Program-made: the position numbers and the translations under genes
From: Patella vulgata
Taxonomy: Eukaryota > Mollusca > Gastropoda > Patellidae
Assembly (NCBI RefSeq): GCF_932274485.2
Contig: NC_065881.2
Span: forward strand, 79,672,702 to 79,736,701
DNA length: 64,000 nucleotides
Reading direction: 5' to 3'
Part shown: one piece after another, positions 22,508-33,885 of the stretch
Layout of the letters: every line of letters starts with the position of its first letter
Numbering within the stretch: the stretch's first letter is position 1
Notes under the pieces: generated by a model
The model's input: the letters and a program-made list of their open reading frames with translations, nothing else
Databases searched by the model: none
What the model was told of the DNA's origin: nothing

Positions 22508-23370
22508 AACTACGCAGAGCTAAATCTTTAACTCAATATTTGCCATAATATACCCGAAATTAAAAACACAAATTTGAATTCAATATTGGTCAATTTCAAA
22601 CAATATTGATGTAGTTATCTTTCAGCGAAAAAATAGCATAGGATCCTAATATGCAATATTTAAGACGCAATTAAACATGCATTATGCAAGAGCAAAATCT
22701 GCTTATTACAAGTCTTTTTTTAGGCCTGAAATGTTATCTAAATTATCAATTAGACATTAATTAACTTATCCAGACCATAATAAACTCTCGATGTCAAGGC
22801 TAGCCTTCAATGTTGGCTGGATTAGATTCCTATATGCCGCTTCATGGCCATTGATAATTAAATCAAAACCGTAGATAATCGACACTATGCTGTTTATATT
22901 AATGATTTTAGTAATGATGACCGACACTATGCGAAAATTTCACCCGCTTCGTTCTCGGCTCATAGTGGATCAATTTGACTGCAATTTTCAGCAAATTACC
23001 ATTACACTATCTAGTTTTTAACTATTATAGCGAGAACTGCCATCTCCTTATCTTTTCTCCCATAATGTATCTTTAAGATTTTATTATCAGTACACGAGTC
23101 GTATATTCTTTGGTTTCGGGTGATTGTTTTTAATAAACAAATAAAAACGTATCCTACAAGACAATGTAATTAATAAAGGCTGATTCACAAACGAAAAAAT
23201 GATAATTTAAAAAAAACAACGTGTAGAATGAACTATAGCAGGCGTAACTGGATAATATTGATCAGTAATTACAATATCTTTTTCATAAATTGAATATAAA
23301 TCTCTTTACGTACATATATATTACATTATTATGTGCTTTAGAACAACTCTCGTCTATGTCTTTGTTCCAA
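22508..23370. mobile_element. MITE B carrying a nested MITE A
   Basis: MITE B sequence at 22508-22672 resumes at about 23085 with the same CAGTACACGAGTCGT core seen at 28617. The interval 22668-23080 is a copy of MITE A, from TTAAACATGCATTATGC to CATAATGTATCTTTAAG. The nesting shows that A moved after B was already present. Confidence 0.65.
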
Positions 23371-24301
23371 AAAAATAAAGCCATACACCCTTTAACCATT
23401 TTTTACTAGAAATATGATTAGGTTATTGACGATAATAAACTTTTTTTTGTCTAGATGCAGAAACCAAACATACTTTTTTTTATTGTCCCGACCTTGAACA
23501 CCTGTATTTAGTCACGTGATGATAGATGTGAAGATAAAGTAGGTGGCTTCAGGTAACATAATATGTTCTGTAAGTCTACAAAGTTATAACAGATTTAATC
23601 GTATTTACAACCCTGCTCAAATTACATGTAGTTTAATCTCGATAATAACGACTGAGATATTGAACTGTTTCATATATCCCGGGGGATTCTTATACACACG
23701 CATAATATTGTATTTTCAAACCACGGTGAAGCTGCAAGTATTTTATATTGGTACCCTAAATTAGTATTTTCACATACAAAATTGACATCCCTAGACAGTT
23801 TGTGGATCGATTCAGAAATATAGTTTAATATACATATTTTTTTTTACAGGCGATGATAACGATATTGATCCAATTCTACCAAACTGTTTTTCGTTTTCTT
23901 TCATTTTCCTTTGCTGATGTTATACTTTACCGGGCTCAGATTTACCCAACATCTGATCCGCTTTATCATTGTGCAGTTTTATTACTTTTGTGATGTTAGC
24001 AATAAATAGGATGTTTACCCCCCCATTTCATTTCGAAGTACCGTTATTATCTTATTTTGTTTATGTATATGCTGTCCAAACTGGATGTTTTGCAATAGAT
24101 AAAAGGCTGTCGACCCTTCTATGCGTTGTAGAGCACCAGATCCATTAAACATACGGAACGAAATAATTAGATTTTCTCAGCGTGTCTATTAGAAGAATTG
24201 TGTTTGAAATGAAAATTATAGCCTAAAATGAAGTCTCAAAGTCAAAGGCGGATTGACATATTTGAGGGGAAATTAGATTTTCAATCTAGTTTGTAATGGA
24301 A
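23371..24301. other. No feature recognised apart from a SINE tail scrap
   Basis: AT-rich; only 24009-24036 could be assigned. Confidence 0.6.
24009..24036 (+). mobile_element. Possible S2 SINE tail scrap
   Basis: AGGATGTTTACCCCCCCATTTCATTTC resembles only the terminal tail of S2. Confidence 0.35.
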
Positions 24302-24562
24302 AGAGAGAGAAAAAATGGAGTTTAACGTCCACTCGACACAAATAGGTCATTTTGGGACTAACACATGGTTCAATTTTATTTCAATAATTCGCTTGCGCGT
24401 AGGGATCTTTAGCAGTAGGAGGAAGCCGGAGGACCCGGGGAAAACTCACGAAGTTGGATATGCAACCCTTTGTTACGTACAACCGGGTAATTGAAACCAC
24501 GCCAGCTGACGTAATGACAACCTTGTGATACAACGCGCACGCGCTACCCCCCCCCCCCCCCC
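24302..24562 (-). mobile_element. S1 SINE, full length
   Basis: From the (AG)n tail and GGAGTTTAACGTCCACTCG to the head, where GCGCACGCGCTA meets a C run of about 16. The C run corresponds to a G run before box A in plus orientation. Confidence 0.9.
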
Positions 24563-24574
24563 TGTTTGTAATGG

Positions 24575-24975
24575 ACATTTCACTGTCAAAGATGCATTAT
24601 GTAAGAGCTTAATCTGTCTATTGGAATGGATGTCGTTATGTTGGCTTCAAATGTTATATAAATTCTTATATATACATTTATTGACATGACAAGTCTTAAC
24701 GAGAAATTTAATAACTCGAGACTTAGCCCCGAATGTCAAGTACCGTTGCTACGATAATAAACAATCTACCCTACATCTTCAAACAGTCAAAACTTGAAAT
24801 GTTCAATATATTTAGTTTGATTTATAGCCTCGATTGTCAAGTACCGATAATAAACAATCTAACCTACATCTTCAAACAGTCAAAACTTGAACTGTTCAAT
24901 ATATTCATTTTCAATTATCTATTTTTGAACTAATATAGCAAAAACGATCAGGTCTTTATCCTAAATCTTACATAA
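24575..24975. mobile_element. MITE A, about 400 bp
   Basis: Left end AAAGATGCATTATGTAAGAG, right end CTTACATAATACATATTTAA. The interior has a short internal duplication (24745-24800 and 24844-24905: ATAATAAACAATCTA, CTACATCTTCAAACAGTC). Related copies lie at 22668-23080 and 32050-32510. Non-coding. Confidence 0.7.
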
Positions 24976-25594
24976 TACATATTTAAGTAAACGTTAAATA
25001 TTGATGTACGTCTTGGGTGTCAGATATTTCTGTGAAGAAGAAATCAGATGATCTCCAAACTCGACAAGCGGCTGTCTGCATTTCAGCTGAATTAAGCTTG
25101 AATTATGTATTGTCTGAACGCGAAATCATGGATGACATATTTTTAGTGAAGTTTCTATCGTATTTTAAACGCAATTTCAATACATACAAATTATCAATGT
25201 TTAAATAATTTAATTGTCAATCATTTCAAGAATTATGCTTGAATTATGTATCGTGGTCTGAAAGCTAAACTCACATTGGTGCATATTTGGGTAAATTTCA
25301 ATCTCAATTCAAGGGTCACGCATATGTCGTGGATATATTAACGAGAATAATGATGGTCATAATAGCGGAAGTTTCAGTTTAGATTTAGCATCAGTTATTT
25401 GATTTAAAACACAAAAACGTTCGTCAATGCTGTACAAAATTCATCGTTCTTTTTAAATCTAATTATAGATACACTACTTTTAGAACAAATCTGAATAATT
25501 ATTGAATAATTACCAATTACATACTTTGTACTTCATAAATATTTATTGTTAATTTAACGATGAATACGGGATTTTATACAATAAACGATCTTCC
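24976..25594. other. No feature recognised
   Basis: AT-rich; ATTATGCTTGAATTATGTAT-like words repeat at 25100 and 25230, too short to define an element. Confidence 0.55.
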
Positions 25595-25605
25595 AAAATT
25601 GCACC

Positions 25606-25667
25606 GTCTTCATTATCCCAGTAAAAGCAGAACAGTAGGACGTTAAACCCCATTTCATTTCATTTCA
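25606..25667 (+). mobile_element. S2 SINE, 62-bp 3' piece with 11-bp TSD
   Basis: Begins GTCTTCATTATCCCAG and ends in CATTT repeats. AAAATTGCACC flanks both sides (25595-25605, 25668-25678), showing a real insertion of a 5'-truncated copy. Confidence 0.9.
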
Positions 25668-25837
25668 AAAATTGCACCCGTGTTACTTTGATTCTACGAA
25701 ATTACACCTAATAAATATCTGCAGTCAACTCGAGCCATAAATGTCGATTTAAAGATTTGTGTCTCGACTAAAGATGATTTATTGAAGAGGTTTAAAGGGA
25801 TAACAATTTTTCTCCATTTTTTTCTCGGAAATTATAT

Positions 25838-25900
25838 TTTTAAAGAGACATTATGTAACATTTAGATAAAGTGTTGGTCGTTATTTCTATAATAGTTCAA
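25838..25900. mobile_element. MITE A fragment
   Basis: TTTTTAAAGAGACATTATGTAA followed within 60 bp by TATAATAGTTCAAAAATAG, both words of MITE A; the middle is missing. Confidence 0.4.
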
Positions 25901-26108
25901 AAATAGATAATGAAAAGTGACACAAACAGGAAATTTCAGCCGTCAGTGGATGTTTGTAAAAAATTCTAGTACTTGTCTGCTTGCATGGGATGAAGCATTT
26001 TCTGGGAGCATTTGCTAAACCCACTGAAAACACTAAAAATATGTACGATACTTAAAAACGTCTATACCGTAGTGATGGTTTGGTCGGTTTGTTTTCGACT
26101 TTATATAA

Positions 26109-26145
26109 ACAGTAGGACGTTAAACCCCGTTTTCATTTTATTTCT
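26109..26145 (+). mobile_element. S2 SINE, 37-bp 3' piece with 11-bp TSD
   Basis: CAGTAGGACGTTAAACCCCG and the tail only. ACTTTATATAA flanks both sides (26098 and 26146). Confidence 0.85.
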
Positions 26146-26156
26146 ACTTTATATAA

Positions 26157-27747
26157 TCGAATCAGTTCTGAACAACCCGGTTGTAACTGTATTTTAAATC
26201 ACAGCAAATATCACCAAACCAATTATTTATTCATAATCAATAAAAAAGAAACAAAAAAAACCCCAGTGATGTCTATTAAACAGAAAATCTTCAATAAGCT
26301 GAAGAGGCTGTAAAGAAAATGTCGAAATATTATCCTAAAAACGATATTTAAAAAAAGACAATCATAAATTATCTGAAGCTTGAAATGATTTTGATAACTT
26401 TTGCCCATAAATGACTTTATAAAATGAATGATTCATCTTATGTTTTTACATTAAAATCGATTCTGAGTATCTCAAGTGATCATGCCCTGAAAATACAAGA
26501 TAGTTTGTCTTCCATTCCAGTGATTTTAATATGTTTGTGTTTTGCGACTTTTTTATATTAATAATGCAATTCTGAGTTTTTGTGATTAAATTGACCTGCT
26601 TTGGTGCATTGGTTGTTACACCATTTTCATTTTTAAAGCTGATATTGATATTTAATATTCGTAAATTATGACGACGCCTTTCTACTCTGCTTCTTCTTCT
26701 TTTATTTAAATTATTTGTTCCGTTTGCTTTCGGTTGTTTAATATATTTTATCTTGGTCTGAAGACATTTCGTAATTTGCTCAGTTCAGTAAGTCGTGATT
26801 AGTCAACTCCAGATCAACCTACCAATCACAAAAAGTGATATAAAACCGTCTTCGTAGAGACTGTCCAGTATATATGTGTATATAGCATTATCTCATTATA
26901 ACACAATTCCAAACCTTAAAACGTCTAGATTTTCTCTTAAATATTCTCAATCATTTTATACAAAACAATTTGCTGAGGACGGGTTATAGTTTCTAAATCC
27001 CCATATTACACATAAAAACCCCACAATGATTTAGATACACGTTGGAATAAATTACATTTGATCTGTGGTGTGGTGGCAAATGGCGTCCACTTCACTGGAT
27101 GAAAAAATCACGTCGGGTTAGATTTTAAGATACTTTGGAATTGCCAGAGTTGTTAAGATAATCAAGGCAAATATTAATGTCTTAATTCATAATAGCAGGG
27201 TCATTGTCATGGCAACCTATTTCGTTGTTTATATCACATGATCTCATTTATAACTCATTTCTAATGAAAATTATCGTAAGTGTAATTTACACGTATTGGA
27301 TCAAATAATCATTTGTCTTTGAACTATCATTAATTATGATTTTTGCTGAACTATGACAAGTTGGAATTTAACCATTTTATAATATATTGATGTTTAATGA
27401 CCATTGCAACGGAAGGTGATGAGAGACGTCACGTGATTACCTTATTAAGTTCTATCCTCCTGCTGGGTTATAACCGGTTCCGGTTAACCAAACGTTAATT
27501 ATGAATGATTGTCTGGGCTAAGTTCGAAACTTGGATTTGTCACTCTGTTAAATGTCTCAATTATTCTTTAACTTTCCGATGAAATTGTCAACTTGTTCCT
27601 TGCTGAAATCTAGTTAAGTTTCAATTTACAAGTCAGGTTATGACCAGAATTTCAAATTTCTTTCATTAAAAATGTATGTCCTATAAACCATCCCAAGTTC
27701 CCATAGTAATCAATATGTCTATATTCTCTGTTATGCTCATATCTCCC
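26157..27747. other. No feature recognised
   Basis: Long AT-rich stretch with no assigned repeat or gene. Confidence 0.6.
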
Positions 27748-28056
27748 GTCAAAAGGCAACACCTAGTAACTCACTTTTTTCTTACTTTAAGAAAACAAAG
27801 GAAAACGTATTGAATGAATATTAAACGCCAGCTCATCCATTGATTTGACTATTGAGTTACTAGGTTTTGCTGTGGTATACTAGGCAAATGAAGGAAGTTG
27901 CTAGGTTGTGGCATGGGTGTAACTGCTTACAAAACCAAAAGATTGGAATATCTAGTACAACAACAGGAGACACATACGCTAGTAACTACAAATTTGGACC
28001 TAACTCAATTTTGATAAAAAAAAGAAAAAGTGAGTTACTAGGTTTTGCCTTTTGAC
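27748..28056. mobile_element. MITE with GTCAAAAGGCAA ends
   Basis: About 309 bp with inverted ends of about 32 bp: GTCAAAAGGCAACACCTAGT on the left, and GTCAAAAGGCAAAACCTAGT in reverse from the right. An internal copy of TGAGTTACTAGGTTTTGC occurs at 27853. No TSD resolved; no gene. Confidence 0.8.
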
Positions 28057-28447
28057 CAGATATTATAAAACGAGATCTTTATTATTTTCCTAATACCACC
28101 AAACCAAATATTAATATCTAAAATAAAATGCAGGAAATATGTTTTTGGTCTTTCTACTATTTTCCACAATTCAATACTACGTATTTCAGAAAATTTGTGA
28201 CATAAATTGCTGACAATTCGAAAATTCAGTCTCTTGTAATGTTGCCATTATGATAATTTCTCGCGGCAAAAAGAGCAGACAGTGCACTTAAGGCCATGCA
28301 TGGTGATCTTTTTTTTATGCCAGCAACCCTACCTTACAGACATTGTTAATTTTCTATGAAACTATCTGTAGGTCATTTGGCTATGTAATAAAGGTTGACA
28401 CAGGCACCATTCTTTTCTATCTACTTTTACAATGTATCCTACGAAGC

Positions 28448-28860
28448 TTAAAGGAGCTAAACCTCCAACTAAATATTTTTCCATAAAAATCGAAATTAAA
28501 AAAAAAAACGAATTAAATTTCAATGTTGTCCATTTAATCCATATTAATGTTATCTTGCCGTGAAAAAGGATCCTAATGTCCAGTATTTAAGACATAATGA
28601 ACATTTTAAAATCAGTACACGAGTCGTGTATTCTATGAACAAAGACCAAAGACCAATCATATCCTACAAGGCAATGCTGAAGTATTAGTGATTGCTGACT
28701 CACAAAAAAAAAAAACATAAACACGACTGTCGTTCAGTTTCGACTATTCACGTATTGCACTGAACATAATTAATTAGAAATAACATTTAAATTTTAAAAT
28801 TGAATAAAAATCACGTATTCGTATTACATTAAAGTATCTTAAGGTTTCACAGAATAGAGC
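28448..28860. mobile_element. MITE B, right end missing
   Basis: Starts TTAAAGGAGCTAAACC and has the GTACACGAGTCGTGTA palindrome at 28617. It follows the order of 40835-41330 to about 28860, then loses similarity. Confidence 0.65.
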
Positions 28861-29230
28861 CATCGCGTCCTTTAAACAGTACAAACGCCTAGGAGATCGC
28901 AGCCGTTGGGTTAAAAAGTAACCTTTTCTGTTGCTCCCACTTAATTAGAATGTTTTCATCACATAATGTCTAAGCGGTAAAAACACCGTAGATGTCCGCC
29001 GTTGGGTTAATCACCTTTCCTCCTACATAATAAAATGTATGATTTCATCCTACGACGTCTAATCGGTACAAACACAATGAAGACCCCCGTATTGACAGAA
29101 CAATAGTTAATTACCGATATTTAACAACAAAATAATGTTCGATTTAACATGATCATCACAAATCAATCGAATGTGTTCTAAACTCTTGCACAATTTGAGA
29201 TAAGCCAGCCTATTGAGTGTCTAGATATAG

Positions 29231-29268
29231 AAATGAAATGAAATGACATGGGGGTTTAACGTCCTACG
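29231..29268 (-). mobile_element. S2 SINE tail piece
   Basis: (GAAAT)n then GGGGGTTTAACGTCCTAC, flanked by TAGATATAG and GAGATACAG, an imperfect target duplication. Confidence 0.75.
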
Positions 29269-29699
29269 GCTGAGATACAGTCGCTTAACTTTCAATATAT
29301 AAGAAAGGCTTCCTATGTTTAATAAGATCAGCCCTTGGACTTTTGGTAAACTAGACGAATCTACAGTGTCATTCATAATTTGAGTCAAGGGAAATGCTAA
29401 AACCTTGACAATCCTGAACATTGTCTCTTAATCTAATATTGAGCTTTAAGCGATCTCTATGGCGATAATATGGGGTTTCATTCCGTCGTGTTGGATATTT
29501 CTTCAGTGGAACTGATAAAACCTAGTTAAAATTTCTACGCACCAAGTAATCAGCTGTGAGCGATCTCATAATATGGGGTTTCTTTCTGCTGTTTTAGATC
29601 AACCTAATTAATTTAATTATACCCGATAACAACAATATAAATGTCATGCCACACATTATATTCAACCTATCTATCGGCGACCTTTGTAAATTAACATCT

Positions 29700-29790
29700 G
29701 TGGGAGGGGGGGGGGGGGGCGCTGTATCATTAGGTCTGTCAACGAGTCAACTGGTGTGATTTTGATTCCCCGGTTGTGAATTTCTCTAAA
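29700..29790 (+). mobile_element. S1 SINE head fragment
   Basis: A G run, then GCGCTGTATCATTAGGTCTG, TCAACGAGTCAACTGG and the box B-like GATTTTGATTCCCCGG. Confidence 0.75.
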
Positions 29791-30599
29791 TTAACAACGA
29801 AATATTTCAGTTTATTAGAATAAGCGCCCAAGAGCGCTTTGGATCATGAAATTCAATACTATAGCGTCGTCGTCTGACCCACGATTGTGTAGTGGAACAA
29901 GGACTATTTTTAGTGCCTTAAACGTTTAGGGTCTGCTTCCACCATATCGATACCGCAGACAGGTCACAAGGACTAGGTTTGCCAGCCTTATACAGTGGAG
30001 GTTTTCACCGAGGTCTCCAGTTTCAACCAACTACTTAAACGACAGTAGTTAACTGTTTTCAGTATTGAATTTTTGACATAACAAATATACCCCCATCCGC
30101 ACCCACACATCTAGACACTTACAAAAGCACAGCTTCCACAGAACACCAATAATTTCAAAATCATTAAGAAGTCAGAAAAAATATCAGGAGCAAATTTAAA
30201 CCCGGTAGGCTTTGTAATCATGCTATGTCTAGAACCATCGCTAATTGTCCAGATTATGTTTAGAAACAATTTCAGACAAAAAGTCTCCAAAAGTACAACA
30301 CAATATACTGTTTATTATCCAGACTTCAAAATTACAACAATCTTACAAATTCAGTTCCGATATCAAAAAGGCAAAACACTTAAACAGTTTTAGAGCCAAT
30401 TCAAAAGGTTAAAATCTACCGTTTGTTTCGAGGAAGTTGTATCGACATTCTGAATAAGGGAACAAGTACCACATAAATAGAGTTTGTTTGCGAGAACCAA
30501 ATAACTAGAGGCTGAAAAACAAAAATAAATTGTCAACATTTCTATTTGTCTGTATAATGAGCACTTATGTGTTTTTATCCCACGACAACAAATATCACA

Positions 30600-31025
30600 T
30601 TAATATCACAAGTGAAAGAAATATTAAAGTAGCGGTTCCAGATAGACCCGCGCTTTAAATAATCAGACGGACAATAATATTATATAGTAAAATTATACAT
30701 CTTGGAAAAGGCGGGCTGTAATATAATATAGTAAAACTATAGATCTTGGAAAATTAGTTAGCAGTTAATTATTGTACTCCATGACATCTAAAATTTGAAT
30801 ATAATATTATATAGTAAAATTATAGATCTTGGGAAATGGGGAAATTAGTTACCAGTTAATAACTGTACTCCATGACATCCAAAATTTGAAAAAACGAAAT
30901 ATTAAAGTAGCGGTCCGAGATAGACCTGTGCTTTAAATATTCAGACGGACAATAATATTAAAATTATAGATCTTGTAAAATGAGGAAATTAGTTAGCAGC
31001 TAATTACTGTACTCCATGGCATCTA
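30600..31025. repeat. Compound tandem duplication
   Basis: Blocks GTAGCGGTTCCAGATAGACC, CAGACGGACAATAATATTA, AAAATTATAGATCTTGG and TACTCCATGACATC recur two to four times with internal deletions. At least two rounds of duplication are needed. Confidence 0.85.
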
Positions 31026-31469
31026 CTGAATTAAATACCGCTGGCCCTCTGTGGTAACTGGTCAGCCTGGACATCACCAATCAATAACATTCTATCAATT
31101 CTTCGCTCCATGTAATCACTGACGACTTATTAATGAAATTAATCATATCACTATATATAATTACAGATATTTCATTCACAAAACTATTAGTTTATACCAG
31201 CTAAATTATAACGTCATTACGTAATACAAATGATCGGGAAATACCAATAAGCGACATCTACTTCAATATTACAAACTCTTTTGTAGTGATGTTTCATGGG
31301 ATCATCACTTCATAACAAGATTGTGTTGACCTTTGTTTCAAGGGTCAGGTCGGTCCAATAATGATCACATAGGTTGTTAAGAGTTCGGTGTGTGTAATCG
31401 ATTCCGAAGCGAATAATAAATTTTTTCTATATCTATGCTCCCAAATTAAATGAAATGGGCTATTCGAAT

Positions 31470-31680
31470 TTTTATTTACAGCAGATGATACCCTGTTTGG
31501 CTAGGGCCCTTATTCATCGTTACAGCAGAATATACCTGATTTGGCTAGGGTCCATACTCACAGGGTTACAGCAGATGATCCCTGGTCTAGCTAGGGTCCT
31601 TTACCAAGGGGTTACAGCAGAAAAAATACCTGTTTTGGCTAGGGCCCCTTTGCGTGGTTATTCCTGTCAATCCGGAGGGA
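31470..31680. repeat. Minisatellite, unit about 51 bp, four copies
   Basis: Units read TTACAGCAGATGATACCTG and TTTGGCTAGGGCCC with variable spacers. The period is close to a multiple of three, which gives an accidental open frame with periodic LQQMIPGLAR. Confidence 0.85.
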
Positions 31681-31681
31681 T

Positions 31682-32049
31682 TTATCCCCTTGTTTCATTT
31701 ACGTAACGTAAGACTCTTGAGTGATTTGCAACATCCAAAGGTGTTTAGTTATTTATTATTTATTCTAAAAAACCGACATGTTCATGATAAGAAAAGAATT
31801 GATGGAAACGAAATATGAAATAATAATGACTAAAGTACACAATGATTGAATTATGATATGATTTCACGAAAGCCTGCGACATTTTGTCTGCATATTACCT
31901 CGGTGAAAGGGAACATTACATAAACATATTTCATACACAACCACAATGAAATACACCCCTTTATTTTTATGTGATCTTTTTTTTATTAGTATAAACTTTG
32001 GATTGCGTATTTGATTAAATCTTTTGTTATTTATTCGCATGGATGCTTT
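31682..32049. other. No feature recognised
   Basis: AT-rich filler between the 51-bp minisatellite and MITE A. Confidence 0.6.
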
Positions 32050-32510
32050 CTTTAAAGAGGAAGTGTGTATTAGCTAAATCTGTCTATTGTAGGTCTTTCT
32101 TTAGGGATTAAATGTTATATGAATTATTAATTAAAGAGAGAGAGAGAGAGAAATGGGGTTTAAGGTCTACTCGACACATATTAATTAAACATTTATTAAC
32201 ATGACAAGCCCATAATCAACTCTCTGGGTCGTCGGATGGCTCCAATTTTACATAGATTAGAACACCACGACCATTTAAAAGTTTAGTGATAAAATAGATA
32301 ATAGTCTCGATTGCCAAGTACCGTTGTTACGATGATAAACAATCTACTCTGCATTTTGTCAAAAATTCAAACACTCATAACATCGCACCGAATAATGTAG
32401 TTTGATAGAAATTTTCAATATATTCATTATTTTTCATTATCTACTTTTGAACTATTATGGCAAGAACGGTCAGCTCTTTATCTAATGCAGACATAGCGCA
32501 TCTTTAATTC
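32050..32510. mobile_element. MITE A with a short SINE inside
   Basis: Follows 24575-24975 from AGCTAAATCTGTCTATTG to ATAGCGCATCTTTAA. A 54-bp S1 SINE tail at 32134-32187 is inserted with an 11-bp duplication (TATTAATTAAA). Confidence 0.7.
32134..32187 (-). mobile_element. S1 SINE tail piece with TSD
   Basis: (AG)n, then AAATGGGGTTTAAGGTCTAC and TCGACACA, flanked by TATTAATTAAA on both sides. A 5'-truncated S1 copy inside MITE A. Confidence 0.85.
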
Positions 32511-33035
32511 TGTTGCGTGGTCTAACCCGTGGGGTTTAGGCAATAGACTCTAGCATTGAGTGGTTTCAATCGCAAGCGTGTACGTGTAGCACTATCTTAG
32601 TGATAACAGAGATCAGTTTAGTAAATATATGATTTATTTACATCCGGTATAGAACACATCTACATACAAAACAATACAGGAACCTAAACTAATATACAGG
32701 AACTAGACTACGACAGGAACACATATAACAATATTAAATCCACCATTCAGCCCCTCTGCCAAGGCAGCGGCTGAACTCCGTCTCAGCTCGCCTCTAGTCT
32801 TCTTTAGTCGTCTTCCTAACTGTCAGCAAACTCCTCGTTATATACCTCTGGACAATAGATAAGACACATGGTCATACATGCAATTGTCTCTGTTATCTCG
32901 TCACGGCATGCTTACTGACCAGTGTGTATCCCTTTGAAGTAATGCGGAGCGTGTTCACAGATCATATGTAATTTGTAATGACATATGGGATTAATTACGT
33001 ATTTAATTAGATCATAGCCAGCCCGTGCCTTAACA
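32511..33035 (-). mobile_element. Solo LTR of an LTR retrotransposon (fossil)
   Basis: On the minus strand a 525-bp unit opens with TG and closes with CA. It contains a TATA-like GGTATATAACG, and downstream an AATAAA signal followed by T-rich and GT-rich sequence, which is the layout of a long terminal repeat. No second LTR and no internal region lie on either side, so it is read as a solo LTR. Family is likely Ty3/gypsy-like but not proven. No matching short flank was found, suggesting it is old. It abuts MITE A. Confidence 0.5.
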
Positions 33036-33159
33036 GAAATTTATACAGAGTTGAAACGTCAATATCATATATTATCAAAAACCAGCAGATGTCATAAAGT
33101 TCTAAGCACCTAAATGATCGTTCAATTTGATGAAAGTTATAGAGTACTTTGTCACATAT

Positions 33160-33245
33160 GACAAGGCGTGGCTCGCCTGTCGAAGCTCGTGGAGTTTCTA
33201 TGGATCCTCAGGTTCCTTCCAACTGCTACAGAGCATGAATATGTA
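33160..33245 (+). mobile_element. S1 SINE middle fragment
   Basis: GACAAGGCGTGGCTCGCCTG, then CGAAGCTCGTGGAG and TTCCTTCCAACTGCTA follow S1 order, diverged. Confidence 0.6.
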
Positions 33246-33349
33246 CCGTTCGGTAGTCACGTAGTGTCCAATTTTGCGTCGGGGTGACATACCCGCGATG
33301 CTGTAACAGTCAAGATACTGGACCAGTGCAGGGACATCCATCGTAACTT

Positions 33350-33705
33350 GGGGCACACGGTGGCTCAGTGGGTTAGACGCTGGTTCGCTAGCCTGGAGGT
33401 CGCGTTTTCGATTCCTGCATTGACCGAGAAAGCTCATCTTGATATTGGTTTCCCCCTGTCAGTGGTGCAGGACGCAGGGCTTGACAAGGAGAGCTGTCTA
33501 GTCGTTCGGATGGTACGAAAACCCGTGTATACTTTGGCGCGCACGTAAAAGATCCCATGGAAATTTTAATTCGACATAAGAGTATACCATAATTCCACTG
33601 CCTTGGCACAATTTCCCTCATAGCACACTGCATGGCGTATGCCCGTCTTCATTATCCCAGTCGAAGCAGAACAGTGGGACGTTAAACCCCATTTCATTTC
33701 ATTTC
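33350..33705 (+). mobile_element. S2 SINE, full length
   Basis: A tRNA-like head with box A type GGTGGCTCAGTGGGTTAGAC and box B type GTTTTCGATTCCTG, then the full body and CATTT tail. ACTTG occurs on both sides. It can serve as a reference copy of about 355 bp. Confidence 0.95.
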
Positions 33706-33784
33706 ACTTGTGGTATTGAAGCCATGCTGTTTACGTAAAATTAAAGGAAATAAGGTCTTACTTTTATGAATCCGAGCGAACTAA

Positions 33785-33885
33785 AGAAGACGGGCATGTG
33801 TCATGCGGCCTGTTATGGCGAAATTTTGCCCTGGCAGCGGTGTTACAGTCTACTCTTATTTCGATGTCCACCTGTGATCTCGCAC
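33785..33885 (-). mobile_element. S2-related SINE body fragment
   Basis: AAAGAAGACGGGCATGTGTC, TTTTGCCCTGGCAGCGG and CTCTTATTTCGATGTCC follow the reversed S2 body; diverged, no tail. Confidence 0.65.

Larger units (their letters stand above)
28861..30599. other. No feature apart from SINE scraps
   Basis: Short internal repeats near 28900-29060 (CCGTTGGGTTAA and ACATAATGTCTAAGCGGTA-like words) and near 29455-29585 (GCGATCTC, ATATGGGGTTTC). No gene. Confidence 0.55.

Noticed and set aside
33350-33420. tRNA gene in the S2 head
   Set aside because: Boxes A and B are present but acceptor, D and anticodon stems do not pair, and the sequence continues into the SINE body.
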